DNA from: Cyanobium sp. Aljojuca 7A6
GTDB taxonomy: Bacteria > Cyanobacteriota > Cyanobacteriia > PCC-6307 > Cyanobiaceae
DNA: 45,703 nucleotides
Reading direction: 5' to 3'
Assembly (NCBI RefSeq): GCF_024346455.1
Contig: NZ_JAGQCY010000020.1
Coordinates: 1 to 45,703, forward strand
Numbering within the stretch: position 1 is the first letter of the stretch; every line of letters starts with the position of its first letter. The notes under the pieces are model-generated. The model was not told the origin of the DNA and did not search any database. It saw only the letters and a program-made list of their open reading frames with translations. The position numbers were made by a program, and so were the translations under genes. This document shows positions 22,053 to 30,536 of the stretch, one piece after another.

Positions 22053-23708
22053 TCAGTCGGTGAAGTCCACCCCAACGGCTGCGCCGGGCGCCGTGCCGCC
22101 GCTTGGCTTCGGACCGAAGCCGAGGCGCCCCAGCAGCTCGCCCTGGGCCAGGGCCATCTGGCCCGGAGACCAGGCGGCCGGCAGATCCGGCTCCAGCAGC
22201 GGCTGCAGGGCCTGCCAGGCATAGGGGCTGCCGTAGACGGCCAGGCCCGCCAGTCGACCGGTCGCCTGGAGCTGGCGGATCACTGCCGGCCAGGGATCCG
22301 GGCCGTCGGCCCGGCCGCGGAAAGGGTTGCCGCGTACGAACAGCTGCAGCAGCACCGGCCCCTCGCCCAGCCGCTCCAGGGCCAGGGGGGCTTCCTGATC
22401 GCCGCTCCAGGGGGAGGGTCCCTGGCCGTCGATCAGGCAGGGCCGCAGTCCTGCGGCCGCCGGCAGGGCCAGGGCCGGAGCAGCCGCCGGCAGGAAGGGG
22501 CAGCCCAGGCTGTTGTCGAGCTGGATCAGGTTCACCCCGGGGCCGCCGCGCACCGGGCCCCGTCCCCGCTGCTCCAGGCTGCGTTGCACCAGCTCCAGCG
22601 CCAGGGCCTGGTCGGCGGCGGAGGGGCCATTGCTGAGGCCGCCCAGGGGGGCAGGGGCGCTGGGGTCGTCGCCGGCGGGGCAGCGCCCCAGGGCCAGGCG
22701 CCGCCGCTCGAGGCTGGCCTGCAGCCGCTCCAGGCTCAGCCTGCCGCTGTGGACGGCCGCCACGATGGCGTCGATCGCCCCGTCCGCGTCGCCGGGCATC
22801 AGCACCAGGTCGGCCCCCGCCTCCAGGGCCAGCACGGCGGCCTGGGAGGCGCCGTAGCGGCCGGCGATCGCTTCCATCACGAGGGCGTCGGTGACGATCA
22901 GCCCTTCGAAACCGAGCTCCTCGCGCAGCAGACCCGTGAGCACCGCCCGCGACAGGGTGGCCGGGTGCTCGGCATCGAGGGCCGGCAGCAGCAGGTGGGC
23001 GGTCATCACCGCGGCCACCTCGGCCGCGATGGCGTCCCGGAATGGCGGCAGCTCCACGGCCTCCAGGCGGGCGCGACTGTGCGGCAGCAGGGGCAATTCC
23101 AGGTGGGAGTCGCTGGCGGTGTCGCCGTGCCCGGGGAAGTGCTTGGCGCAGGCGAGCACCCCTTCGGCCTGGGCGCCGCGGCAGAAGGCGGCCGCCAGGG
23201 CACCGGCCGTGGCCGGGTCTTCGCCCCAGGCCCGCACGTTGATCACCGGGTTGGCCGGGTTGTTGTTGACATCGCAGACGGGGGCGAGCACCCAGTTGAG
23301 CCCGAGCTGGCGGGCCTCCCGGCCCGTACAGGCCCCGTAACGCCGGGCCAGAGCCAGGGCCAGGGCGGGGTCTGTGGCGTGGATCCCCGCCAGGGCCAGG
23401 GGAGGCACCAGCCAGCTGGCCCCCTCAAAGCGCTGGCCCACCCCCTCCTCCACATCGGCGCAGAGCAGCAGGGGCTCCCTGGCCCAGGCCGCCAGTTGGC
23501 GTGTGCGCAGCCGCACTTCGCCAGCACTGCCGCCCAGCAGGATCACCCCGCCCACCCCGCGCTCTAGCAGGCGCTTCAGGCTGGCGTTGTCCAGCTCCCA
23601 GCGGGGATAGCGCCGCTGGCCATCGGCCGGATGGCCGCTGCAGCGCACCACCAGCAGGGCGGCGACGGTGCGATCCAGGGTCTGTGGTGGATCGAGGAAC
23701 GAAGCCAT
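22053..23708 (-). CDS. Glycoside hydrolase family 3, beta-N-acetylhexosaminidase-like
   Basis: The 551-residue protein has the GH3 barrel. VGGVILLGGSAGEV and DVEEGVGQRF lie near the N-terminus, the catalytic His/Asp loop is KHFPGHGDTASDSHLELP, and the nucleophile Asp is in FEGLIVTDALVMEA. The KHFPGHGDT...D.H loop is characteristic of NagZ-type enzymes that cleave GlcNAc from muropeptides in cell-wall recycling. At 551 residues it is longer than single-domain NagZ (about 340) and has a further C-terminal domain of about 200 residues. No signal peptide is seen, so it would act in the cytoplasm. rbfA starts 8 bases upstream of its region, which suggests one operon. Confidence 0.92.
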   Translation of the reverse strand: MASFLDPPQTLDRTVAALLVVRCSGHPADGQRRYPRWELDNASLKRLLERGVGGVILLGGSAGEVRLRTRQLAAWAREPLLLCADVEEGVGQRFEGASWLVPPLALAGIHATDPALALALARRYGACTGREARQLGLNWVLAPVCDVNNNPANPVINVRAWGEDPATAGALAAAFCRGAQAEGVLACAKHFPGHGDTASDSHLELPLLPHSRARLEAVELPPFRDAIAAEVAAVMTAHLLLPALDAEHPATLSRAVLTGLLREELGFEGLIVTDALVMEAIAGRYGASQAAVLALEAGADLVLMPGDADGAIDAIVAAVHSGRLSLERLQASLERRRLALGRCPAGDDPSAPAPLGGLSNGPSAADQALALELVQRSLEQRGRGPVRGGPGVNLIQLDNSLGCPFLPAAAPALALPAAAGLRPCLIDGQGPSPWSGDQEAPLALERLGEGPVLLQLFVRGNPFRGRADGPDPWPAVIRQLQATGRLAGLAVYGSPYAWQALQPLLEPDLPAAWSPGQMALAQGELLGRLGFGPKPSGGTAPGAAVGVDFTD

Positions 23709-23716
23709 GGGGCGGC

Positions 23717-24169
23717 TCAGGCTTCGGTCTCAGAGTCGGCGTCGGTGTCGCCCGCCGGATCAGCGGGTTCCGCCTCGGCCATCGGCTCCTCGCCCTCCTC
23801 GCCACCGCGCTCGCGCCGTTCGGCCTCCAGGCGCTGCAGCAGTCCCAGCACCGTGTTGCCCTTCTCCAGACCCCGGTCGAGGACGAAGGCCACTTCTGGT
23901 GTGCGGCGCATCTTGAGGCGGCGCCCCAGCTCCCCCTTCACGTAGACGGAGGCGGCCTTCAGGCCGTCCATGGCCACTTCCTGGTCCTCGGCGCTGCCGA
24001 AGATGCTCACGAAGATCTTGCAGTGCTGCAGATCGCCAGCCACCTCGACGCTGGTGACACTCACCATGCCGTGCTGGACCCGCTCATCCTTGATGCCGCT
24101 CATCAGCAGCTCGCTGACTTCACGGCGGATCAGGGCCGCCACCCGTTCCACCCGTCGGCTCTGTGCCAT
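23717..24169 (-). CDS. rbfA: 30S ribosome-binding factor A
   Basis: The 150-residue protein opens [20 protein letters not shown] and contains the RbfA core: [32 protein letters not shown], and the KH-like end [21 protein letters not shown]. RbfA binds the 30S subunit late in maturation of 16S rRNA. The C-terminal tail is unusually acidic ([17 protein letters not shown]...). It lies between DUF751 (2-base gap) and the GH3 gene (8-base gap), all on the minus strand. Confidence 0.95.
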   Translation of the reverse strand: MAQSRRVERVAALIRREVSELLMSGIKDERVQHGMVSVTSVEVAGDLQHCKIFVSIFGSAEDQEVAMDGLKAASVYVKGELGRRLKMRRTPEVAFVLDRGLEKGNTVLGLLQRLEAERRERGGEEGEEPMAEAEPADPAGDTDADSETEA

Positions 24170-24171
24170 GA

Positions 24172-24378
24172 CTACGAAACCGACCCGGGTTGCACCATGG
24201 CACGCAGTACCAGGGTGAGGCTGACCATCCCGCTGATCAGCGCGCCCACCAGGGCCACCGCCGTCACCGGGTTGCTGCGCCGCCGGGCCAGGGGTTCGAA
24301 CACCGAGTTGAACACCCCCAGGCTGAAGGCGATCAGGTAGCGCGGATAGCGGGTGACATTGACGAAAAACTCTTTCAT
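24172..24378 (-). CDS. DUF751 / Ycf33-like small membrane protein
   Basis: The 68-residue protein begins [21 protein letters not shown] and has two hydrophobic stretches around a basic PLARRRSNP turn. This matches the DUF751 (Ycf33) family found in cyanobacteria and some plastids, whose function is unknown. It is the first gene of a minus-strand set with rbfA and the GH3 enzyme. A much longer upstream frame is antisense to the GST gene. Confidence 0.85.
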   Translation of the reverse strand: MKEFFVNVTRYPRYLIAFSLGVFNSVFEPLARRRSNPVTAVALVGALISGMVSLTLVLRAMVQPGSVS

Positions 24379-24453
24379 GGCCTTGGCGGCGGTCCTGGTC
24401 GGATGCTGGCTACTCTGCCGCCCAGGGCCACGTACAGCCGTCAGCGAGGGTCC

Positions 24454-25173
24454 ATGGAGCTGCATCAGTTCAGACATTCCGCCTTCTGCGAGAAGGTGAG
24501 GCTTCTGCTGGCCCGCAAAGGTCTGGAGGCCACCATCGTGGAGGTGACCCCCGGCCTGGGCCAGCTGGAGCTGTTCCGTCTCTCCGGTCAGCGCCAGGTG
24601 CCGGTGCTGGTGGACGGCGGCGATGTGATCCCCGATTCCACCGCCATCGCCCTGCACCTGGAGGCCAGCCACCCGCAGCCGCCCCTGCTGCCGGCCGATC
24701 CGCTCGCCCGCGCCAGGGTGCTGCTGCTGGAGGACTGGGCCGACACCGCCCTGGCCCGGGGCGCCCGCCTGGCCCTGCTCCAAGCGGCGGCCATCGATCC
24801 GGTGCTGCGCACAGCCCTGCTGCCCGAGGCCACCCCGGGGCCCCTGCGCGATCTGGTGGCAGCTCTGCCAGGGGGCCTGATGGGCACCGCCACCGAGGCG
24901 ATGCGCGACCTGCTGGGGCCCTGTGAGGTGCGCCAGCTGCACCGCAGCCTTGAGCAGCTCGCCCTGCTGGTGGCCCAGCGCCCCTACCTGGAGGGCGATG
25001 CACTCACCCTTGCCGACCTCGCCGTGGCGGCCCAGCTTTACCTGCTGAAGTTCCCCGTCTGTGCCGGCGCTCCCCTGGCGGGGCGGGGTGTGGAAGGCAT
25101 CGCCGACAACCCCGTGCTCGAGCCCCTGTTCGCCTGGCGGGACCGGCTGCTCGCCGAGGTCGGTCGGGACTGA
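24454..25173 (+). CDS. Glutathione S-transferase family protein
   Basis: The 239-residue protein has an N-terminal thioredoxin-fold GST domain, MELHQFRHSAFCEKVRLLLARKGL, with a catalytic-type Ser/Cys near residue 9-12. The cis-proline region is GQRQVPVLVDGGDVIPDSTAIALHLE. The C-terminal all-helical domain ends with LEGDALTLADLAVAAQLYLL, which has the conserved Asp of the N-capping box. GSTs detoxify electrophiles or act as glutathione-dependent reductases or isomerases. The substrate is unknown. It is divergent from DUF751 across 75 bases. Confidence 0.9.
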   Translation: MELHQFRHSAFCEKVRLLLARKGLEATIVEVTPGLGQLELFRLSGQRQVPVLVDGGDVIPDSTAIALHLEASHPQPPLLPADPLARARVLLLEDWADTALARGARLALLQAAAIDPVLRTALLPEATPGPLRDLVAALPGGLMGTATEAMRDLLGPCEVRQLHRSLEQLALLVAQRPYLEGDALTLADLAVAAQLYLLKFPVCAGAPLAGRGVEGIADNPVLEPLFAWRDRLLAEVGRD

Positions 25174-25208
25174 GGTCCCCGACTGCATCGGGCCCAACAC
25201 CCGCCAGG

Positions 25209-25493
25209 ATGGACTCCGCTGTTGTCCTGGCCTTGTCCGATCCGCTGCTGCGGGAGCTCGACCACTACGTGGTGCTGGAGCCCGGCCAGGGCGAGCGCAT
25301 CCTCACGGCGGCCGAAACCGTGCTTTGGCTGGCCTCCCACGTCGAGGCCCTTGGCGATCCGCCGGCCGACCTGGCTGATCTGGCCGATCCGGAAGCCCAG
25401 GCCGTTCGGCTGATCGACACCGCCTGCGAGCTGGAGCTGGCGCCCGGATGCTCGATCCAGTGGTTCGCGGTGCGGCTGGAGCCCCCCGGCTGA
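25209..25493 (+). CDS. Conserved-looking hypothetical protein
   Basis: The 94-residue acidic protein (MDSAVVLALSDPLLRELDHY...) has no signal peptide or membrane segment. It is mainly helical (ETVLWLASHVEALGDPPADL) with a final beta-type SIQWFAVRLEPPG. I do not recognise a domain. It starts 35 bases after the GST gene on the same strand and is probably co-transcribed. Codon composition and the good fit between two genes favour a real gene. Confidence 0.62.
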   Translation: MDSAVVLALSDPLLRELDHYVVLEPGQGERILTAAETVLWLASHVEALGDPPADLADLADPEAQAVRLIDTACELELAPGCSIQWFAVRLEPPG

Positions 25494-25518
25494 GGACCAC
25501 GTTGGGTTCGGACGGGGC

Positions 25519-26118
25519 TCAGTCGAGGGCTTCTGGGGCCTGGCGAGGCTCGCGCAGCACCGAGGGCAGGGCGTCCAGCACCTGCAGCGCCACCTCGGCG
25601 GGGAGTCCACCCTGCTGCGCCACGGTCAGGTCGGCCTGGGCATAAAGCGGCCGGCGCTCGCGCAACAGGGCCTCGAGGCGGGCGGCGGGATCGGGCGCGT
25701 CGAGCAGGGGCCGCCGGGTGGGATCGGCGGCCAGACGCCGCAGCAGCTCCGCCTCAGGGGCCTCAAGCCACACCACAACCCCCTGACGCATATGACCCCA
25801 GTTCTCCGGCCGGGTGACCACCCCACCGCCGGTGGCCACCACCAGGGAATGCCAGCTGGCGATGCCATTGAGCACGGTGGTTTCCAGGGCGCGGAACGCC
25901 GCCTCGCCATCGCGGGTGAAGATCTCGGCGATCGGCCGACCGGCGGCTTCCGCCAGGGTGACGTCGGCATCAATGAATCGATAGCCAAGGGCTTCGGCCA
26001 GCGGCCGTCCCACGGCACTCTTGCCCGCCCCCATCATTCCCACCAGATAAATGTTGAGGCCATCGAGGCGGCGGGCCAGGGTCCGGTGGCTGGGGGAAGG
26101 GGCGTCGTCAGGGGCCAT
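25519..26118 (-). CDS. aroK: Shikimate kinase
   Basis: The 199-residue protein has the Walker A loop in YLVGMMGAGKSAVGRPLAEA, the shikimate-binding FIDADVTL region, the GGGVV motif (ATGGGVVTR) and the lid region DPTRRPLLD. It phosphorylates shikimate in the chorismate pathway. The ATG at 26118 gives the normal family length plus a short tail (MAPDDAPSPSHRTLARRL) often seen in cyanobacteria. The gene is divergent from the PTPS gene across 63 bases. Confidence 0.95.
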   Translation of the reverse strand: MAPDDAPSPSHRTLARRLDGLNIYLVGMMGAGKSAVGRPLAEALGYRFIDADVTLAEAAGRPIAEIFTRDGEAAFRALETTVLNGIASWHSLVVATGGGVVTRPENWGHMRQGVVVWLEAPEAELLRRLAADPTRRPLLDAPDPAARLEALLRERRPLYAQADLTVAQQGGLPAEVALQVLDALPSVLREPRQAPEALD

Positions 26119-26181
26119 GCGGTCGCGGTCGGCGGCGGTCCTGACCCCGTTTCTAGGATGGGCGTCCCCTGGGCCTCGGCG

Positions 26182-27144
26182 ATGACCGCAACCCGGTTGA
26201 CCGCCTTCCCCGCGGCACCCTCCTCCACCAGCACCGCCCACGGGCGGGGTCGGCCCTGCGTGATCACCCGCCGGGCCACCTTCAGTGCCAGCCACCTCTA
26301 CCGGCTGCCGGAGCTGGATGAGGCCGAAAACGCCCGCCGCTTCGGCCGCTGCAGCCTGGCCCCAGGCCACGGCCACAACTACGAGCTCAGCGTGGCGATG
26401 GGTGGTCCCCTCGACGGCGACGGCATGGTGCTCAACCTCTCCGACGTCAAGCACGCCATCCGCCGGGAGGTCAGCGATCCCCTCGACTTCCGTTTTCTGA
26501 ACGACGTCTGGCCCGAGTTCGACCTCTCCCGGCCCGAGGGGCGGTTGCCCACCACCGAAGCCCTGCTGCTGGCCATCCGCGAGCGGCTGGCCCCCCACCT
26601 GCCGCTGGTGGCCCTGCGGCTCCACGAACAAACCAACCTCTGGGCCGACGTGCTCTGCGGTCCCACCATCGATCCCATGGAAGCCTTCCTCTCGATCCGC
26701 ACCCACTTCGCCGCGGCCCACCGCCTGGCCCGACCCGAGCTCAGCCAGAGCGAAAACGAGGCGATCTACGGCAAGTGCGCCCGCCCCCACGGCCACGGCC
26801 ACAACTACCTGCTCGACGTCACCGTGCGGGGTCCGATCGATGCACGCACCGGCATGGTCTGCGACCTGGCCGCGCTGCAGCAGCTGGTGGCCGACCTGGT
26901 GGTGGAGCCCTTTGACCACACCTTCCTGAACAAGGACGTGGAGCACTTCGCCGACTGCGTTCCCACGGCCGAGAACATTGCTCTCCACATCACCGACCTG
27001 CTCAGTGCCCCGATCGCGGCCACCGGCGCCCGGCTGCACAAAGTGCGGTTGCAGGAGAGCCCCAACAACGCCGCCGAGGTCTTCGCCGAGACTCCCCAGC
27101 TGGAGATGCTGCCGGCGGCCCTCGAAGCCCTTGCGGCCGTTTGA
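26182..27144 (+). CDS. Double-domain 6-pyruvoyl-tetrahydropterin synthase / QueD family protein
   Basis: The 320-residue protein holds two PTPS-fold domains in tandem. Domain 1 (about residues 28-150) has the zinc His in TFSASHLY, then FGRCSLAPGHGHNYEL with the catalytic Cys and the HGH pair, and the Glu in LHEQTNLW. Domain 2 (about 160-305) repeats these as THFAAAHRLARP, YGKCARPHGHGHNYLLDV and VRLQESPNN. Single-domain relatives act on dihydroneopterin triphosphate as multimers, giving 6-pyruvoyl- or 6-carboxy-tetrahydropterin for cofactors or queuosine. Both halves keep all ligands, so both could be active. Its stop overlaps the start of the following reductase gene (TTGA). Confidence 0.92.
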   Translation: MTATRLTAFPAAPSSTSTAHGRGRPCVITRRATFSASHLYRLPELDEAENARRFGRCSLAPGHGHNYELSVAMGGPLDGDGMVLNLSDVKHAIRREVSDPLDFRFLNDVWPEFDLSRPEGRLPTTEALLLAIRERLAPHLPLVALRLHEQTNLWADVLCGPTIDPMEAFLSIRTHFAAAHRLARPELSQSENEAIYGKCARPHGHGHNYLLDVTVRGPIDARTGMVCDLAALQQLVADLVVEPFDHTFLNKDVEHFADCVPTAENIALHITDLLSAPIAATGARLHKVRLQESPNNAAEVFAETPQLEMLPAALEALAAV

Positions 27145-27851
27145 GTCCGGCGGCAGCGGCGGATCCCCGCCCTAACAGCCCTCGCCCCGAGCTGCGGCTC
27201 GTGCTGGCCGTGAGCCTCGACGGTCGCCTCGCCCAGGCCGAAGGCGGGGCCGCTCAGTTAGGTGGTGCCGGTGATCGGCAGGCGCTGGAGGAGGCCCTGG
27301 CCTGGGCGGATGCCGCCCTTGTGGGGGCCGAGACCCTGCGGCGCCATGGCAGCACCTGCCTGATCCGCAGTCCCTCGCTGCTCGGGGCCCGCCGCCGCCA
27401 TGGCCGCGCTGCCCAGCCGATCGCCATCGCGGTCAGTCGCAGCGGCCGGTTGCCCGCCGCCCTGCCCTTCTTCCGCCAGCCCCTGGAGCGCTGGCTGTTG
27501 CAGGCCGCCCCGCTGCCCCCCTCCGCCCCCGCCGAGGGCTTCGAGCGCCACCTGCCTCTGCGGAGCTGGGGCCAGGCCCTGGAGGCCCTCGGGGCCCTGG
27601 GACAGCGGCGGCTCGCGGTGTTGGGAGGGGCCCAGCTGGCGGCCTCACTGGCCGCCGAAGACCTGCTTGATGAACTCCAGCTCACCGTTTGCCCCCGCTT
27701 GCTCGGAGGCGCCCATGGCTGGTTGCCGGCCGAGGCCCGGGTGGCCCCGCTGGCCCAGGCAGGCTGGCGGCTGGTGGAGCACCGGGCGCTGCCGGAGGAC
27801 GAACTGCTGCTGCGCTGGCGGCGCCCCGAGGATCAGGGCGTGACCTCCTGA
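27141..27851 (+). CDS. RibD C-terminal-type (DHFR-like) reductase
   Basis: The 236-residue protein is a stand-alone RibD_C domain: LRLVLAVSLDGRLAQAEGG, ALAWADAALVGAETLRRHG, RRLAVLGGAQLAASLAAEDLLDELQLTVCPRLLGG. The N-terminal deaminase domain of full RibD is absent. The fold uses NADPH to reduce a pyrimidine or pterin, as in riboflavin synthesis. A TTG at 27141 overlaps the PTPS stop, which indicates translational coupling. A reductase acting on a pterin made by its neighbour is therefore as likely as a riboflavin role. Confidence 0.88.
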   Translation: MSPAAAADPRPNSPRPELRLVLAVSLDGRLAQAEGGAAQLGGAGDRQALEEALAWADAALVGAETLRRHGSTCLIRSPSLLGARRRHGRAAQPIAIAVSRSGRLPAALPFFRQPLERWLLQAAPLPPSAPAEGFERHLPLRSWGQALEALGALGQRRLAVLGGAQLAASLAAEDLLDELQLTVCPRLLGGAHGWLPAEARVAPLAQAGWRLVEHRALPEDELLLRWRRPEDQGVTS

Positions 27852-28270
27852 AGGCCGAGGCTGCCGAAACGCTTGCCGAGTTCCCGCAGTGGCATGTCAC
27901 GCAGGCTGTCGGTGGGGAGGCCGAACATCCTGGCCAGGCAGCGCTTCACCACCGCCTCGCTGTCATCGCCGAAGCGGCCGCTGACCATCTCGGTGAGCAC
28001 TCCCAGGCTGCGGCCGCTGTTGTCGGTCTCCTCAATCAGGCACTTGCTGGTGGGTACCGCCAGCTTGCGGCAGGGATCCTGGAGGCTTTTCTCCAGATCC
28101 GCCCTGCCCGCGGAGGCCGTCTCCACGCAGACCCGTGTGAGCTGGTTCTCCAGCTGGGGGCGCAGCAGCATCAGCACCGGTCGGAGCAGCCCGGCCCTGG
28201 CCGGCGGCTGGGGCAGGACCAAGGCGGTGGCGGCCGTCAGGAGCATCAGGATCCGCAGGGGCTTGGCCAT
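27833..28270 (-). CDS. Secreted hypothetical protein
   Basis: The 145-residue protein has a typical signal peptide (MAKPLRILMLLTAATALVLP, cut near ARA-GLL). The mature part is helical with four cysteines (in RVCVET, QDPCRKL, SKCLIEE, KRCLARM) that could form two disulfides in the periplasm. No family is recognised. Its 3' end overlaps the RibD-like gene by 19 bases. Confidence 0.72.
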   Translation of the reverse strand: MAKPLRILMLLTAATALVLPQPPARAGLLRPVLMLLRPQLENQLTRVCVETASAGRADLEKSLQDPCRKLAVPTSKCLIEETDNSGRSLGVLTEMVSGRFGDDSEAVVKRCLARMFGLPTDSLRDMPLRELGKRFGSLGLQEVTP

Positions 28271-28349
28271 GGCGGGGCAAGGACGCTCGGTCGCAGGGAA
28301 TCAACCGTTAGTTTTGCGCCTGCCCTGTCCCCCTGCGTCGCCACCGGCC

Positions 28350-29579
28350 ATGGCCGAGCTGCAAGTTTGCTGGCACAAGGCAACGCAGGAGATCCCTGAA
28401 GACCAGTGGCAGGCCCTGGTGGGGGGCGACGGCGGGTCGCTGGGGGCGGCCGTGGATCGCCCGTTCTATGGCTGGCGCTGGTTGCACCACCTGGAGGCCA
28501 GCGGCAGCATTATTCCCCGCCAGGGCTGGCAGCCCTGCCATCTCGGGCTCTGGCGCCAGGGGCGACTGGTGGCCCTGGCACCCCTCTATCTCAAGGGCCA
28601 CAGCTACGGGGAATTCGTCTTCGACCAATCCTTCGCGCAGCTGGCCGGCCAGCTGGGCCTGCGCTACTACCCCAAGCTCGTCGGGATGAGCCCGGTGAGT
28701 CCGGTGCAGGGCTACCGCTTCCATGTGGCGCCCGGCGAAGATGCCGCCGCCCTGACGGCGTTGATGCTGGCGGAGATCGACACGTTCTGCCGCCGGCAGC
28801 ACATTCTCAGCTGCAATTTTCTCTATGTGGATCCGGCCTGGCAGCCCCTGGCGGAGGCCGCCGGCTGCGCGCTGTGGATCAACCAGCAGAGCGAATGGCG
28901 CAATCCGGGCCATGGGGATTTCGAGGCCTATCTGGCCAGCTTCAATGCCAACCAGCGGCGCAACATCCGCCGCGAACGCCGCTCCGTGGCGGAGGCGGGG
29001 CTGACCGTCACGCCCCTGGCTGGAGAAGAGATCCCGCCGCCGCTGCTGGAGCGGATGCATCGGTTTTATGAACAGCACTGCAGCCGCTGGGGCCCCTGGG
29101 GGAGCAAGTACCTCACCGAGTCCTTCTTTCAGGCGGCCGCCACCGACCTGCGCCAGCATCTCGTGCTGTTCAGTGCCCATCGGGGCGAGCCGATGCAGCC
29201 CCTGGCGATGTCGCTCTGTGTGCACGATGCCACCGGCCTCTGGGGGCGCTACTGGGGCAGTGACATCGAGCTCGACAACCTGCACTTTGAAGTCTGCTAT
29301 TACGCCCCGATCGCCTGGGCCATCGGCCGGGGTCTGGAGAGCTTCGATCCCGGCGCCGGCGGCAGCCACAAACGGCGTCGTGGCTTCGTGGCTCAGCCCC
29401 GAGCCAGCCTGCACCGCTGGTACGACCTCCGCTTCGACACCATCCTGCGGGAGTGGCTGCCGGGGGCCAACGAGGAGATGCACCAGGCGATTGCGGCGAT
29501 GAACGCGGAACTCCCTTTCACCGCTGCCTACGATCCCCCCCATGCACCGCGACCCGTGCCCACGTCAGAGCCTGGATGA
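28350..29579 (+). CDS. DUF482 / GNAT-like acyltransferase family protein
   Basis: The 409-residue protein matches the DUF482 (peptidogalycan biosysnthesis/FemAB-like GNAT) pattern: RPFYGWRWLHHLEASGSI, GHSYGEFVFDQSFAQLAGQ, YYPKLVGMSPVSPVQGYRF, FNANQRRNIRRERRSV and, near the end, FDPGAGGSHKRRRGFVAQP. The family is predicted to transfer acyl or aminoacyl groups, but no substrate has been established to my knowledge. The ATG at 28350 leaves 79 bases to the divergent secreted-protein gene. The final 38 bases overlap the DUF4346 gene. Confidence 0.9.
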   Translation: MAELQVCWHKATQEIPEDQWQALVGGDGGSLGAAVDRPFYGWRWLHHLEASGSIIPRQGWQPCHLGLWRQGRLVALAPLYLKGHSYGEFVFDQSFAQLAGQLGLRYYPKLVGMSPVSPVQGYRFHVAPGEDAAALTALMLAEIDTFCRRQHILSCNFLYVDPAWQPLAEAAGCALWINQQSEWRNPGHGDFEAYLASFNANQRRNIRRERRSVAEAGLTVTPLAGEEIPPPLLERMHRFYEQHCSRWGPWGSKYLTESFFQAAATDLRQHLVLFSAHRGEPMQPLAMSLCVHDATGLWGRYWGSDIELDNLHFEVCYYAPIAWAIGRGLESFDPGAGGSHKRRRGFVAQPRASLHRWYDLRFDTILREWLPGANEEMHQAIAAMNAELPFTAAYDPPHAPRPVPTSEPG

Positions 29580-29925
29580 GGCGCTCTCCCAGCGTTTCAT
29601 CGCCCTCGATCCGTCGGGCTATTTTCTGATCAAAGTGGATGCCGCCAACGCTGAGTTGGTGGCCGAGCATTACGCCAATGGCATCGATGAACGGGGGCTG
29701 GCCACCGATCCCGACACGGGGGAGGTGATCAGCTGCCGGGGCAGCGACCCGCGTGCGCCCGTGGCCATCTACCGGGGCCGCACCGCCAAAGAACTCGGCA
29801 TTGCCCTTACCGAGGGGGAGGGGCCCCATCCCCTGTCGAGGCTCGACCATGCCTTCTACCTGGGCCGGGAGCTCCAGAAGGCAGAGTTCTGCCTGGTGCA
29901 GGGCTTGCCCTATGAACAGGACTAG
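29542..29925 (+). CDS. DUF4346 domain protein
   Basis: The 127-residue protein fits the cyanobacterial DUF4346 family: LDPSGYFLIKVDAANAELVA, TGEVISCRGSDPRAPVAIYR, LSRLDHAFYLGRELQKAEFC. In other contexts this domain is found fused to dihydropteroate-synthase-like or related proteins, but the function is unknown. It starts inside the end of the DUF482 gene (38-base overlap), so the two are probably co-translated. Confidence 0.82.
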   Translation: MHRDPCPRQSLDEALSQRFIALDPSGYFLIKVDAANAELVAEHYANGIDERGLATDPDTGEVISCRGSDPRAPVAIYRGRTAKELGIALTEGEGPHPLSRLDHAFYLGRELQKAEFCLVQGLPYEQD

Positions 29926-29948
29926 GCAGTAATCTCCAGGGTCCCGAC

Positions 29949-30470
29949 TCAGCGGGAGGCGACGAGACGGCAACGGCCATCCATCATCAAGGCCCTGAGG
30001 CTTCCCCGTTTCTCGATCGCATTCTCCTGGAAGGTGAGCGCTCGACGGTCGATCGTCGTGTGATGCTCCTCGTCGTGGCCGTGGTCGGGATGAATGACCA
30101 GGGGAGCCTTCCCGGCGGCCATTCCAGGACGTTGATCCGCCGCACGGGGATGGCCCAGGGCGACCTCATCACCGTCGTTGTCAGAGAGGTGGAAGCTGTT
30201 GGACTCCTTCTCCAGAAACGTGATCCGATCGCGGGAGGTTTGCACCGGCAGACTCTGACCATCGGCGAAACGGACCCGATCATCCCCTTGACCCACATCC
30301 ACCCTGAAATCGATCTGTCCCTTGGGATCATCCCGATGGCGACAGATCATCGACTGGGGGCCCAAGGTGTCCCAGCGGCTGAGGCCAAGGACCAGCAAGC
30401 CGATACCGCCGATGATGGCCAGAGCCGAGAGCCTGGTGAGCCCAGGGTTCATGGGCTGTGACGTCCCCAT
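29949..30470 (-). CDS. Membrane-anchored hypothetical protein with His-rich patch
   Basis: The protein has about 173 residues if the ATG at 30470 is used (ATG 30452 and TTG 30497 are also in frame). There is one N-terminal membrane helix (RLSALAIIGGIGLLVLGLSR). The rest is soluble and rich in charged residues, with a His/Asp patch VIHPDHGHDEEHHTTIDR that could bind a divalent metal. No family is recognised. The base composition of this gene and of the next is visibly less GC-rich than the neighbours. Confidence 0.62.
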   Translation of the reverse strand: MGTSQPMNPGLTRLSALAIIGGIGLLVLGLSRWDTLGPQSMICRHRDDPKGQIDFRVDVGQGDDRVRFADGQSLPVQTSRDRITFLEKESNSFHLSDNDGDEVALGHPRAADQRPGMAAGKAPLVIHPDHGHDEEHHTTIDRRALTFQENAIEKRGSLRALMMDGRCRLVASR

Positions 30471-30536
30471 CACTGCGCCCCATAGGCAGCCAATCAAACG
30501 TACTCCGACCTCAGACCGGACCAGGCCACAAGGACG

